NCBI GenBank assembly: GCA_913060695.1
Contig: CAJXUA010000001.1
Location: 1-64,000, forward strand
Length of the DNA stretch: 64,000 nucleotides
DNA from: an uncultured Gammaproteobacteria bacterium
GTDB taxonomy: Bacteria; Pseudomonadota; Gammaproteobacteria; Pseudomonadales; Pseudohongiellaceae
Direction of reading: 5' to 3'
The notes beneath the pieces were generated by a model. It did no database searches, was not told the DNA's origin, and was given only the letters and a program-made list of their open reading frames with translations. Positions 17,836 to 27,213 of this stretch are shown here, in pieces. The position numbers and the translations under genes were made by a program. Within the stretch, counting starts at the first letter, position 1, and each line of letters starts with the position of its first letter.

Positions 17836-20042
17836 CGTACCGTCGCTAGTTGATTCAGAAGACGGGTCTGCACCTGCTCCGTGTTGCTTCCTTCGGGCAA
17901 TACGTTACGAATATAGCTTCCGTCTGACTGCAAGTCCCAGCTCTGACAATGATCGTCCAGATACATCTGCAGTTCTTCTAAGATTCGATTCATCAATTTC
18001 TTCTTCAAGATTGGGAAGGCAACCTCTATGCGGTGCATAAGATTGCGCTCCATCCAATCCGCGCTAGCGCAATACAGCTGCGGCGTATTGTTCTCGAAAT
18101 AATAGACGCGAGAATGCTCGAGGAAACGGCCGATGATCGATACCACGCGGATGTTCTCGGAAACCCCTGCAATGCCTGGTTTCAAGCAACATATACCGCG
18201 AATAATCAGGTCGATCTTGACGCCGCTCTGAGCTGCCGAGTACAGCTCCCTGATGATGTCGGGATCGGTCAGTGAGTTCATCTTCGCGAGGATGCGCGCG
18301 GGGCGCCCCTCTTGTGCCGCGCTCTTCTCCTGTTGAATGAAGCGAATGAGCGACTTCTTCAAGCGGAAGGGTGCATGAATCATGACTTCCGGCACGATGC
18401 GCTTACCCATGCCAGTGATCTGTTGAAATACTTTGTGGACGTCCGCACACATCACTTCGTCGCAAGTTAAAAGCCCGTAGTCGGTATAAACCAGAGAGGT
18501 CTTGCGGTGATAATTGCCAGTGCCGAGATGGGCATAACGCTTAAGCTTGCCACCTTCGCGGCGCACAATCAGCAGCATCTTGGCGTGGGTCTTGTAGCCC
18601 ATAACGCCGTATACCACAACGGCTCCGGCCTCTTGGAGCTTGCTAGCAAATTGGATATTTTCCTTTTCGTCGAAGCGTGCCCGCAGCTCGATCACCACGG
18701 TGACCTCTTTGCCATTGCGTGCGGCTTCGGACAGAGCCTCCACTAGTTCCGAGGACTCATTAGTGCGATAGAGCGTTTGCTTAATCGATAACACGCCGGC
18801 GTCTTTAGCGGCTTGGCGAACCCAGTCGATTATCGGCATGAAGGACTGGAAGGGGTGCAGTAACAACTGGTCTTCTTTCGTTACCGCCGTAAACATGCAG
18901 TTGCCTTCCTCGAGAGCAGCCGGTGTTCCCGGTGTAAAGGTCGGAAAGCTCAGGTCTGGTCGATTCAGCATGCTGGTCAAGGTCATGAGACGCTGCAAAT
19001 TAACGGGGCCATCGAGCCGGAAGAGATCATCTTCGGTCAGGTTGAAACGCTGCAATAAGAAGTCAGTCAACTCACGAGGACAGCCAGCGCCGACTTCCAA
19101 CTTCGCTGCCGTTCCAAAGCGGCGCATATGCAGTTCGCCCTGGAGCGCGCTGGCTACGTCTTGCACCTCAATGTTGGACATCTCGAGGTCGGAGTTACGG
19201 GTTACACGAAACTGGTGGCATTCCTTCACTCGCATACCAGGGAAGAACTCCTCCACATGGGCGTGAATGATCGAGGACAGGAAGATAAAGTTGTCTCCAT
19301 CCGGCATGATGCTGGTGGGTACTTTTATTAGCCGTGGCAGAGAGCGAGGGGCTGGGACAATCGCAAGCCCGCTGTCACGCCCGAAAGCGTCTTTGCCCTC
19401 GAGTGAGAGAATGAAATTGAGGCTCTTATTCACCAAGCGTGGGAAGGGGTGTGCGGGATCAAGCCCTAGGGGACTGATGACCGGTAGTACCTCATCACGG
19501 AAATATTCGCGAGCCCATACGGTGAGCTCTTTATTCCACTCATGGCGATAGAGGAATCGAATATTCTGTTCCGCAAGGGAGGGGAAAAGCTCCTCGTTCA
19601 ATATGCGGTATTGCTGTTGGACAGCAATGCGCACCTGTTGATTGATTTCCTTCAGTATCTCATCTGGGTATTTGCCGTCTGCACCAGGCCTCTGCCGGCC
19701 GAATTCCATCTGCTTTTTCAGACCGGATACGCGAATCTCATAGAACTCATCGAGATTGGAGCTGAAGATCAACAAGAACATCAAGCGCTCCATCAACGGA
19801 TGGCGCGGGTTGCGGGCTTGCTCTAGAACCCTCAGATTGAACTGGAAATAACTCAGTTCGCGATTTAAGTACAGATCGCTGCTGTTGAGGTCGATGGGCA
19901 GATTTGGCACGTCAGCTTCGGTGTTAGCATCGTTTATGGCGGTCGATGCACCCGCTACTGGCGCAGCATCGCCTTCGCTACCGGCATGGTTCGAAGGGAT
20001 CTCTTGGGAATTATCTTCTTCAAGATCAAAGGCTTTGCTCAC
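17820..20042 (-). CDS. ppk: Polyphosphate kinase 1
   Basis: PPK1 makes long-chain polyphosphate from ATP. The family core starts at about DLYLNRELSYFQFNLRVLEQA and runs to the end. The catalytic histidines are in YKTHAKMLL (the phosphorylated residue in E. coli) and in HLGTGNYH. The start is uncertain: the frame is open to 20267, but that start would place the Pho boxes at 20121-20147 inside the gene, so a start downstream of about 20100 is required. The GTG at 20042 (740 residues) is my choice; the 50 residues after it are low-complexity. Divergent from pstS, convergent with ppx. Confidence 0.93.
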   Translation of the reverse strand: MSKAFDLEEDNSQEIPSNHAGSEGDAAPVAGASTAINDANTEADVPNLPIDLNSSDLYLNRELSYFQFNLRVLEQARNPRHPLMERLMFLLIFSSNLDEFYEIRVSGLKKQMEFGRQRPGADGKYPDEILKEINQQVRIAVQQQYRILNEELFPSLAEQNIRFLYRHEWNKELTVWAREYFRDEVLPVISPLGLDPAHPFPRLVNKSLNFILSLEGKDAFGRDSGLAIVPAPRSLPRLIKVPTSIMPDGDNFIFLSSIIHAHVEEFFPGMRVKECHQFRVTRNSDLEMSNIEVQDVASALQGELHMRRFGTAAKLEVGAGCPRELTDFLLQRFNLTEDDLFRLDGPVNLQRLMTLTSMLNRPDLSFPTFTPGTPAALEEGNCMFTAVTKEDQLLLHPFQSFMPIIDWVRQAAKDAGVLSIKQTLYRTNESSELVEALSEAARNGKEVTVVIELRARFDEKENIQFASKLQEAGAVVVYGVMGYKTHAKMLLIVRREGGKLKRYAHLGTGNYHRKTSLVYTDYGLLTCDEVMCADVHKVFQQITGMGKRIVPEVMIHAPFRLKKSLIRFIQQEKSAAQEGRPARILAKMNSLTDPDIIRELYSAAQSGVKIDLIIRGICCLKPGIAGVSENIRVVSIIGRFLEHSRVYYFENNTPQLYCASADWMERNLMHRIEVAFPILKKKLMNRILEELQMYLDDHCQSWDLQSDGSYIRNVLPEGSNTEQVQTRLLNQLATVRYSSV

Positions 20043-20120
20043 GGGTAGGGTGCTCTCTGGCGATGGATGTAAATCCGGACGATGGATATTGCATTCTACA
20101 TGACACAAAGCAGGAAGAAA

Positions 20121-20147
20121 GTGACAGATTGATGACGAAAGTGACAG
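20121..20147 (-). promoter_or_regulatory. PhoB box before ppk
   Basis: On the minus strand TCGTCAT and CTGTCAC stand 11 bases apart (20121-20138), with another CTGTCAC at 20141-20147. The 16-mer GTCATCAATCTGTCAC here (minus 20121-20136) is identical to one in the pstS Pho box on the plus strand (20209-20224). I could not place a good -10 at the usual distance. Confidence 0.75.
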
Positions 20148-20206
20148 ATTGCGAGGACGAGCTTTGTTCAAAAAAGCCTGAATAAGTTCGATGCCCGTCC
20201 TTGTCG

Positions 20207-20240
20207 GTGTCATCAATCTGTCACAAAACAGTCTTATAGT
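20207..20240 (+). promoter_or_regulatory. PhoB-dependent promoter of pstS
   Basis: Three units spaced exactly 11 bases: GTGTCAT (20207-20213), CTGTCAC (20218-20224) and CAGTCTT (20229-20235). The -10 TATAGT (20235-20240) starts on the last T of the third unit, the spacing seen in E. coli phoA. PhoB replaces the -35 contact at such promoters. Confidence 0.92.
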
Positions 20241-20290
20241 ACGCGCAGTACTAAAGCGCACGCTCAACAGACAAAATATTGGAGATAAAC

Positions 20291-21265
20291 ATGACCCTTA
20301 AGTATGCAATTAGGCCAATCGCACTCGTCTTCGGCGCACTGTGCAGCAGCATGACACTCGCAGCCGGGGTGGAAGAAGGTCTGCCAGAATACACCCGTAC
20401 GAGTGGTGTCTCGGGAAACTTCTCCAGCGTGGGTTCGGATACACTCGCAAACCTTATGACGCTATGGGCAGAAGAGTTTAAGCGCTTTTACCCTAATGTG
20501 AACATCCAGATTCAAGCGGCCGGCTCCTCTACTGCGCCACCCGCATTGACTGAAGGCACTGCGAACATGGGGCCGATGAGCCGTGAGATGAAGGACAATG
20601 AGATCGAAGCGTTCGAGAACAAGTTTGGCTATAAGCCAACTGCAATCCCGGTCGCAATCGATGCCTTGGCGGTATTCGTGCACAAGGACAACCCTTTGGC
20701 TGGTATGTCTTTGCCGCAGGTAGATGCAGTGTTCTCCTCGACCTTGAAGTGTGGGCACAATGAAATCATCAACAATTGGGGGCAGGTAGGCCTGGCCGGT
20801 CCGTGGCAGCGTCGCGACGTACAGATTTTCGGTAGAAACTCAGTATCGGGCACTTATGGCTACTTTAAAGAGACGGCCTTGTGCACAGGGGACTATAAGA
20901 ACTCTGTGAATGAGCAGCCAGGTTCTGCTTCAGTTGTGCAATCTGTCAGTACTTCCGTGAACGGCATCGGCTATTCAGGCTTGGGCTATACAACTTCAAG
21001 CGTTCGCGCCTTGCCGTTGTCCAAAGAAGAGGGTGGCGAGTTCTATGAGGCCACAGCAGAGAATGCGATCTCGGGTCATTATCCTCTGGCTCGCTTTCTG
21101 TTCGTCTATGTCAACAAAGAACCAAACAAGCCTCTAGCACCGCTTGAGCGCGAGTTTATCAAGCTAGTGCTTTCCAAAGCTGGGCAAGATGTCGTGTTGA
21201 AGGATGGGTATATTCCGCTACCAGCGCGAGTAGTTGAAGCTACGATGGACTCTTTGGGGCTATAA
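20291..21265 (+). CDS. pstS: Phosphate ABC transporter, periplasmic phosphate-binding protein
   Basis: A 324-residue periplasmic binding protein with a signal peptide ending near TLAAG. It delivers phosphate to PstCAB. Phosphate-binding segments are [22 protein letters not shown] and [12 protein letters not shown], as in the Pseudomonas/marine PstS type. The start at 20291 follows TTGGAG by the usual distance; an upstream in-frame start at 20279 is less likely. It is first in pstS-pstC-pstA-pstB-phoU, downstream of a strong Pho box, and is followed by a hairpin and a second Pho box before pstC. Confidence 0.96.
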   Translation: MTLKYAIRPIALVFGALCSSMTLAAGVEEGLPEYTRTSGVSGNFSSVGSDTLANLMTLWAEEFKRFYPNVNIQIQAAGSSTAPPALTEGTANMGPMSREMKDNEIEAFENKFGYKPTAIPVAIDALAVFVHKDNPLAGMSLPQVDAVFSSTLKCGHNEIINNWGQVGLAGPWQRRDVQIFGRNSVSGTYGYFKETALCTGDYKNSVNEQPGSASVVQSVSTSVNGIGYSGLGYTTSSVRALPLSKEEGGEFYEATAENAISGHYPLARFLFVYVNKEPNKPLAPLEREFIKLVLSKAGQDVVLKDGYIPLPARVVEATMDSLGL

Positions 21266-21279
21266 TCCCTATCCGTCTT

Positions 21280-21298
21280 GCCGCCCCACTGGGGCGGC
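21280..21298 (+). terminator. GC-rich hairpin between pstS and pstC
   Basis: A perfect 8-bp stem GCCGCCCC / GGGGCGGC around ACT, 14 bases after the pstS stop, without a T-run. It probably stabilises the pstS message or partly terminates, giving more PstS than permease. It is not a classic terminator. Confidence 0.6.
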
Positions 21299-21321
21299 TA
21301 TAAGCATCGCTCGCCTACGGG

Positions 21322-21355
21322 CTGTCACGAAACTGTAATATTTGCGGATTAGACT
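21322..21355 (+). promoter_or_regulatory. Second PhoB-dependent promoter, before pstC
   Basis: Units CTGTCAC (21322-21328), CTGTAAT (21333-21339) and GCGGATT (21344-21350) are 11 bases apart. A -10-like TAGACT (21350-21355) begins on the last T of unit three, the same grid as at pstS. Transcription from here would start within a base or two of the pstC ATG at 21364. Confidence 0.72.
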
Positions 21356-21363
21356 TCATCGCC

Positions 21364-23685
21364 ATGAATGAGCAGCCAAATCTTAGTAACACTCCTGTAG
21401 CGAATACTGCGGCAGGGGCGGCATTAGCCGCCTCTGCCGCAACGCTTTCTAGGCGAAAATTTCGTCACCTTAAAGATAAAGTAGCCGGTGTGAGTATCGC
21501 TATCGGAGGCCTAGGGGTCATCGCAGCGGTATTGCTCATATTTCTATACCTTGTTTATGAGGTAATGCCGCTGTTTCGCAGTGCGCTTATCCAAGAAGTC
21601 AGCGAATTCCGCATCGATAGCCCCCACAGCGACGAGGTGCTACATCTCGCGCTTGAGGAGCGCCTAGAGGTCGCCATGCGCCTAGGCGCCAATGGCGAAG
21701 CAATCTATTTCGACACGGCCAATGGCAATGTCATCAGCCGAATCCCTCTGGCTATTCCACCTGGCAGCAGCATCTCTAGCTTTGCTTTAGACACCGATAT
21801 CAGTGGCATTTTTGCTGTCGGTCTTTCCGACGGTCATGTATTGATTGCACAGTACGACTATGACATTAGTTTCGGTGAGAATAATGCCCGTCAGGTTGCG
21901 CCTGTCATTCATTATCCCTTTGGTGAAGACACTTTCGAGCTGTATAACAATGAGCCGGTTTCCAAGCTCAGTGTTCGTTCGAGCACGAGTGAGTTGATGC
22001 TCGCGGGGACGAGCAGTTCGGGTGAGATCAGCCTGCTGAGAGCGCGACGCGAGACTAGCCTGTTGTCGGCATTCAATGCGCCGTCAGAGTCGGCTTGGGA
22101 AACTGAATTGACCACGTTGACCGGGGTGCTCCCGCCGGTAGACCAGCTTTATCTCGACGTAGATCGACGGTGGTTGTTCGCTATTGGTACCTCTGGTCGC
22201 CTGAGCATGGTCGATGTGCGCCCGGCCTTCTTCGGTGGCACTGTCGTCATTGAGAACGAAGTAGCGTTAGTCGAGTCTGGTCGTAGAATTACCGAGGTGA
22301 ATTTCCTGCTCGGTGGCATCTCTTTGTTAGTAGGTGATTCCGCTGGTACGGTCGCACAATGGTTCCTCGTGCGCCGCGATGGCGAGTACGCTATAGAAAA
22401 AGTGCGTGAGTTCGATGCAGGTGGCAGCGTCGTGGCGATGAGTCCTGAGCAGCGTCGTAAGAATTTTATTACTGCAAACGATCAGGGCTATATAGGTATT
22501 TACAACACGACCGCCCACCGCGAGGTGGTTTACAGAAAATTACTCGATGTGGCACCGAAGACTCTCGCGATGTCGGCGCGTGGCGACGGAGTTATCTTCG
22601 AACATGGCGACGGCGAATTCTCCTTCTGGAGCGTTGTGAACCGTCACCCAGAAGTTTCTTGGGAAGCTCTTTGGCAAGAGGTGTGGTATGAGAATTACCA
22701 AGAGCCAGAGTACATCTGGCAATCCTCCGCAGCGAACAATGATTTCGAGCCTAAGTATAGCCTTGCACCACTCGCATTTGGCACCTTGAAGGCGGCCTTC
22801 TACGCGATGCTACTTGCCGCACCACTCGCAGTTTGTGGCGCTATATTCACTGGTTACTTCATGGCCGGTAAGATGCGCCGCAATGTGAAACCCCTGATTG
22901 AGTTGATGGAAGCCTTGCCGACGGTAGTTTTGGGTTTCCTAGCAGGCCTGTGGCTTGCGCCGTTTCTAGAGAACAATTTGCTCGGGGTGTTTAGCTTATT
23001 AATTGTGACCCCTTTAAGCATTCTACTGGCGGCGTTTGCTTGGACAAGATTACCCGAGGCGATTCGCTTCCACGTGCCAGACGGCTGGGAAGCGGCATTG
23101 CTGGTACCCGTGATAGTCATTATGGGTTATGTCTCGTTCTTGATCGCAGGGCCTATCGAGATGGTGTTTTTCGGCGGTGACATGCGCAGCTACATCACCA
23201 ATGATTTAGGCATTACCTACGACCAGCGTAACGCTATGGTAGTTGGTTTCGCGATGGGCTTCGCCGTGATTCCCACGATATTTTCCATCGCCGAAGATGC
23301 CGTGTTCACAGTTCCGAAGCAATTGACATATGGCTCACTGGCCTTGGGGGCTACTCCTTGGCAGACCTTGCGTCGCGTCGTACTTCCAACGGCCAGCCCG
23401 GGTATTTTCTCCGCCCTGATGATTGGTATGGGCCGCGCGGTTGGTGAGACGATGATCGTTCTGATGGCGACGGGTAACACGCCCATCATGGACATCAATA
23501 TATTCGAAGGCATGCGCACTCTCGCAGCGAACATTGCGGTAGAAGTGCCGGAGTCCGAGGTCGACAGTACCCACTATCGCATCTTGTTCCTCGCCGCCTT
23601 GGTACTGTTCATGTTTACTTTTGTGGTGAACACTCTCGCGGAAATTATTCGACAGCGTCTACGACGCAAGTACAGCACTATATGA
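21364..23685 (+). CDS. pstC: Phosphate ABC transporter permease PstC, long form
   Basis: A 773-residue inner-membrane permease subunit, far longer than E. coli PstC (319). One membrane helix at about residues 45-70 is followed by a periplasmic region of about 400 residues with repeating beta-rich, WD-like segments. The conserved permease domain starts near residue 470, including the EAA-type loop LALGATPWQTLRRVVLPTA. Long PstC forms are known in Pseudomonas and marine relatives, where the role of the insert is not settled. No clear ribosome-binding site precedes the ATG, which fits a leaderless start or translation from the pstS transcript. Overlaps pstA by 4 bases. Confidence 0.94.
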   Translation: MNEQPNLSNTPVANTAAGAALAASAATLSRRKFRHLKDKVAGVSIAIGGLGVIAAVLLIFLYLVYEVMPLFRSALIQEVSEFRIDSPHSDEVLHLALEERLEVAMRLGANGEAIYFDTANGNVISRIPLAIPPGSSISSFALDTDISGIFAVGLSDGHVLIAQYDYDISFGENNARQVAPVIHYPFGEDTFELYNNEPVSKLSVRSSTSELMLAGTSSSGEISLLRARRETSLLSAFNAPSESAWETELTTLTGVLPPVDQLYLDVDRRWLFAIGTSGRLSMVDVRPAFFGGTVVIENEVALVESGRRITEVNFLLGGISLLVGDSAGTVAQWFLVRRDGEYAIEKVREFDAGGSVVAMSPEQRRKNFITANDQGYIGIYNTTAHREVVYRKLLDVAPKTLAMSARGDGVIFEHGDGEFSFWSVVNRHPEVSWEALWQEVWYENYQEPEYIWQSSAANNDFEPKYSLAPLAFGTLKAAFYAMLLAAPLAVCGAIFTGYFMAGKMRRNVKPLIELMEALPTVVLGFLAGLWLAPFLENNLLGVFSLLIVTPLSILLAAFAWTRLPEAIRFHVPDGWEAALLVPVIVIMGYVSFLIAGPIEMVFFGGDMRSYITNDLGITYDQRNAMVVGFAMGFAVIPTIFSIAEDAVFTVPKQLTYGSLALGATPWQTLRRVVLPTASPGIFSALMIGMGRAVGETMIVLMATGNTPIMDINIFEGMRTLAANIAVEVPESEVDSTHYRILFLAALVLFMFTFVVNTLAEIIRQRLRRKYSTI

Positions 23686-25376
23686 GTACGTTTAAGAAAT
23701 TTTTTGAAAGCGGCACGCCGTGGATTTGGATCAATGCAGGCGCTGTCGCGATTAGTGTGATCATGACGGTTGGCTTGTTGCTATTGCTAGCCTTCAACGG
23801 CCTGAGTCATTTCTGGCCGAAAGACATTATGTTCGCTAACTATTCACAACCAGTGACTGAGGGTGAACCGCTGCGGCGTGAGGTTGTCGGTGAGCGCGTC
23901 GATCGTGAACACGTTTCAGCAGAGCGCATCATCTCCTCAGGAATTCCGGTCTCCGATAGCACGCCACTGTACGAGCGTGAGTTGATTAAGATCGGTAATC
24001 GAGATCTCAATGGTAGCGACTTCACATGGCTGCTAACGGACTATCTGAGCGATATCTCCTACCCAAATAATCTCACGACATTCGAGCGTCGCGAGTGGGG
24101 TAACTTCTACGGCTATGTGCAGGAAGTGAAAGAGGCCGGCAGCACGGTTGCACAGAGTGACCCAGCGGATCCAAACGATACGCGTGCCTGGGAAGCTTTA
24201 GAGCAACGCATCGAGCGAGCACTGAGTATTCACGAGCAGATCGAAGATCTTGAGAAAGATGAGATTGGCGAAGTTAATTATGCCTTGGAGCGTCTACGTC
24301 TTCAGCGTCGTGGTTTAGAGTTGCGTGGTACAGCAACCCCTGAGAATCTCGCCGAGATTAATGCAGAGGAAGCGAGCTGGGAGGCGAACTACGAAGTTCT
24401 GCAGTCGCGCCTAGCGGATCTCTACGCGCAGATCGATCGTGATACGGTAGTGATGACCGCGATGAATGACGAAGTGACAGAGATTAGTGTCTCAGAGATT
24501 GTCCGCGCCTTCCAACCCAATGGCATGCACATCGGCAACAAGCTAGTGGTTTATGGTCAGAAGTTATGGGAATTCCTCTCTGATGACCCCCGAGAGGCCA
24601 ACACCGAGGGGGGTATTTTCCCTGCAATCTTCGGTACCGTTACGATGGTCTTGCTGATGTCGATATTCGTGACTCCGTTTGGTGTTGTGGCTGCAGTTTA
24701 CCTGCGTGAGTATGCGCGCCAGGGTTTCATCACTCGCACGATTCGTATCGCCGTTAACAACCTCGCTGGCGTACCGTCGATCGTATACGGGGTATTCGGT
24801 CTAGGATTCTTTATTTATTTCCTCGGCTCCGAAGTAGACCAGGCATTTTATCCCGAGGCTTTGCCTGCCCCCACCTTCGGTACTCCCGGCATGCTGTGGG
24901 CATCCCTAACATTAGCACTACTGACGGTGCCCGTGGTGATCGTGTCGACGGAAGAGGGGCTAGCTCGAATTCCGCGTAGCTTACGCGAAGGCAGCCTAGC
25001 GCTTGGTGCTACGAAGTTCGAAACGCTGTGGCGTGTTGTGTTGCCAATGGCCAGTCCTGCGATGATGACGGGCTTGATTCTCGCAGTCGCCCGCGCCGCC
25101 GGGGAAGTCGCTCCATTGATGCTAGTCGGCGTTGTGAAGTTAGCACCTGCGTTACCGGTGAATGCTAACTACCCATATTTCCATTTGGATCAGAAGTTTA
25201 TGCACCTAGGGTTCCACATCTACGACGTTGGCTTTCAGAGTCCGAATGTGGAAGCAGCGCGGCCGTTAGTGTTTGCTACCGCATTGCTACTAGTTGTGGT
25301 CATTGCTTTGCTCAATCAGCTGGCAGTGTCGATTCGCAATAGGCTGCGTGAAAAATATAAACAACTCGATATGTAA
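23682..25376 (+). CDS. pstA: Phosphate ABC transporter permease PstA, long form
   Basis: A 564-residue permease, about twice the E. coli length. After a first membrane helix (about residues 15-40) there is a periplasmic insert to about residue 300 whose middle part (residues 165-250) is charged and heptad-like, probably a coiled coil. The permease domain follows, with LALGATKFETLWRVVLPMA as the loop that contacts PstB. Start ATG overlaps the pstC stop (ATGA), so translation is coupled. The paired inserts in PstC and PstA may pack together outside the membrane; this is inference. Confidence 0.94.
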   Translation: MSTFKKFFESGTPWIWINAGAVAISVIMTVGLLLLLAFNGLSHFWPKDIMFANYSQPVTEGEPLRREVVGERVDREHVSAERIISSGIPVSDSTPLYERELIKIGNRDLNGSDFTWLLTDYLSDISYPNNLTTFERREWGNFYGYVQEVKEAGSTVAQSDPADPNDTRAWEALEQRIERALSIHEQIEDLEKDEIGEVNYALERLRLQRRGLELRGTATPENLAEINAEEASWEANYEVLQSRLADLYAQIDRDTVVMTAMNDEVTEISVSEIVRAFQPNGMHIGNKLVVYGQKLWEFLSDDPREANTEGGIFPAIFGTVTMVLLMSIFVTPFGVVAAVYLREYARQGFITRTIRIAVNNLAGVPSIVYGVFGLGFFIYFLGSEVDQAFYPEALPAPTFGTPGMLWASLTLALLTVPVVIVSTEEGLARIPRSLREGSLALGATKFETLWRVVLPMASPAMMTGLILAVARAAGEVAPLMLVGVVKLAPALPVNANYPYFHLDQKFMHLGFHIYDVGFQSPNVEAARPLVFATALLLVVVIALLNQLAVSIRNRLREKYKQLDM

Positions 25377-25426
25377 GAGCGTGTAGTGCACGTTCATAAA
25401 TCTGAATACATTAGGATATTGTCACC

Positions 25427-26287
25427 ATGACAGAATCAAACTCCGAATATGCACCGGTGAATCGATCGAAGTTCAAGAAGATCGATATGGGCAAATTGGG
25501 CTCGCACGTTCAAAGTCCCTCGGCAGAAGAGTTGCCGAGTTGTATCAGCGTGAATGACCTCAATTTGTATTACGGTGCGGCCCACGCCTTGAAGAATGTC
25601 AATATGACACTGCCTCGCCAGAGAGTCACCGCGTTCATCGGTCCTAGTGGTTGTGGTAAGTCGAGCCTTCTGCGCTGCTTCAATCGCATGAACGATCTTG
25701 TCGACGGTTGTGTAATCAAGGGCAGCATTACGTTGGAAGGAGCCGATATTTATCATCGCTCTGTCGATGTGGCAGACTTGCGTCGTCGGGTTGGCATGGT
25801 GTTTCAGAAACCGAATCCGTTTCCTAAGTCGATCTATGAAAACGTCGCCTATGGGTTGCGTATTCAAGGCATCAACAAGAAGCGCATACTAGACGAGAGT
25901 GTCGAGAAATCTTTGCAATCCGCCGCACTATGGGACGAAGTAAAAGACCGACTACACGATAGTGCACTGGGCCTCTCTGGTGGCCAGCAGCAGCGACTAG
26001 TGATTGCTCGCACTGTGGCGGTAGAGCCTGAAGTGCTCCTGTTGGACGAACCAGCATCAGCACTTGACCCAATATCCACATTGAAGATCGAAGAGCTTAT
26101 CAATGATCTCAAAGATCGCTATACGATCATTATCGTGACGCATAATATGCAGCAAGCAGCGCGAGTTTCTGATTTCACTGCGTTCATGTATATGGGTAAG
26201 ATGATTGAATTCGATACTGCTGATAATATCTTCACCAATCCTGCGGAGAAGCAAACCGAAGACTACATCACCGGTCGCTACGGTTAA
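25427..26287 (+). CDS. pstB: Phosphate ABC transporter ATP-binding protein
   Basis: A 286-residue ATPase that powers phosphate import. Walker A is GPSGCGKSS, the Q-loop is [19 protein letters not shown] (diagnostic of PstB), the signature is LSGGQQQRL, Walker B is [13 protein letters not shown], and the switch histidine is in [15 protein letters not shown]. About 35 residues precede the ABC core. It lies 50 bases after pstA, with AGGA upstream, and is followed by phoU. Confidence 0.97.
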   Translation: MTESNSEYAPVNRSKFKKIDMGKLGSHVQSPSAEELPSCISVNDLNLYYGAAHALKNVNMTLPRQRVTAFIGPSGCGKSSLLRCFNRMNDLVDGCVIKGSITLEGADIYHRSVDVADLRRRVGMVFQKPNPFPKSIYENVAYGLRIQGINKKRILDESVEKSLQSAALWDEVKDRLHDSALGLSGGQQQRLVIARTVAVEPEVLLLDEPASALDPISTLKIEELINDLKDRYTIIIVTHNMQQAARVSDFTAFMYMGKMIEFDTADNIFTNPAEKQTEDYITGRYG

Positions 26288-26349
26288 ACGAACTAAAGTG
26301 GCAGAGAGAGTTTCTAAAAGGCGAAAAGAGCAGGACAAGGAATAGCGCA

Positions 26350-27072
26350 ATGAAAAAAGACGCGACAATACATAGTCACCATATCTCCCAGCAGTTCAAT
26401 GCGGACTTGGAAGAGATCAAGGCGAATATGCTCGAGATGGGCGGCATGGTTGAGAAGCAGCTAGCCGATGCCCTAGACGCCATCATAACGGCGGATAGCG
26501 GTCTCGGGCAGCTCGTCCGTGAGGATGACGCGGCCATCAACGCGATGGAGATGAAGATCGACGAGGAGTGCAATCGAATTCTCGTGCGTCGTCAGCCAGC
26601 CGCGAGCGACCTGCGCCTAGTGCTCTCGATCATCAAGACCGTCAACGACCTAGAGCGCATAGGCGACGAGTCCGCGAAGATCGCGCGACTAGCGATTGAG
26701 TTGACGGAACAAGGCGAGTCGTCTAAGGGCTATATCGAGATTCGGCACATCGGAGAGCGCGTGCGCAAGATGGTGTATATGGCGCTAGATGCGTTTGCTC
26801 GATACGACGTCGACGCCGCTCTCCTGGTAGCGCGAGAGGACGCTAGCGTGGATGTAGAGTACAGCTCTGCAATGCGCGAGATGATTACCTATATGATTGA
26901 AGACCCCCGCAGCATCACGCGCGTTCTGAACGTGATCTGGGCGCTGCGCGCGCTAGAACGGGTAGGGGATCATGCTAAGAATATTGCCGAACACGTGGTG
27001 TATTTGGTCAAAGGAACCGATGTTAGGCATATTGGGCTCTCAGGTTTGGAAGAACAAATCAAGGGCGATTAA
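26350..27072 (+). CDS. phoU: Phosphate transport system regulator PhoU
   Basis: A 240-residue all-helical protein with two PhoU repeats, each with a metal-binding E/D-rich segment (for example EECNRILVRRQPAASDLR and NDLERIGDESAKIA in repeat one, ALERVGDHAKNIAEHVVYL in repeat two). PhoU links Pst transport state to PhoR so that the Pho regulon is off when phosphate is plentiful. Last gene of the pst operon; AAGGAATAG precedes the ATG. The porin 140 bases downstream has its own Pho promoter. Confidence 0.97.
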   Translation: MKKDATIHSHHISQQFNADLEEIKANMLEMGGMVEKQLADALDAIITADSGLGQLVREDDAAINAMEMKIDEECNRILVRRQPAASDLRLVLSIIKTVNDLERIGDESAKIARLAIELTEQGESSKGYIEIRHIGERVRKMVYMALDAFARYDVDAALLVAREDASVDVEYSSAMREMITYMIEDPRSITRVLNVIWALRALERVGDHAKNIAEHVVYLVKGTDVRHIGLSGLEEQIKGD

Positions 27073-27129
27073 TAGCCTAGGCGGCGAGGCTCATCGCTGC
27101 TGTCATAATAAGTACATCTAATTGTCATA

Positions 27130-27163
27130 TTGTCATGAAAGTGTCATATGAGAGTAATATAGT
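27130..27163 (+). promoter_or_regulatory. PhoB-dependent promoter of the porin gene
   Basis: Units TTGTCAT (27130-27136), GTGTCAT (27141-27147) and GAGTAAT (27152-27158) are 11 bases apart, and TATAGT (27158-27163) starts on the last T. A further TTGTCAT at 27122-27128 lies off this 11-base grid. This is the same architecture and -10 as the pstS promoter. Confidence 0.93.
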
Positions 27164-27213
27164 CTCCAGCACATAAGATCTGGCTGCAAAGCTCGAAAAA
27201 CTGGAGAAAATGG

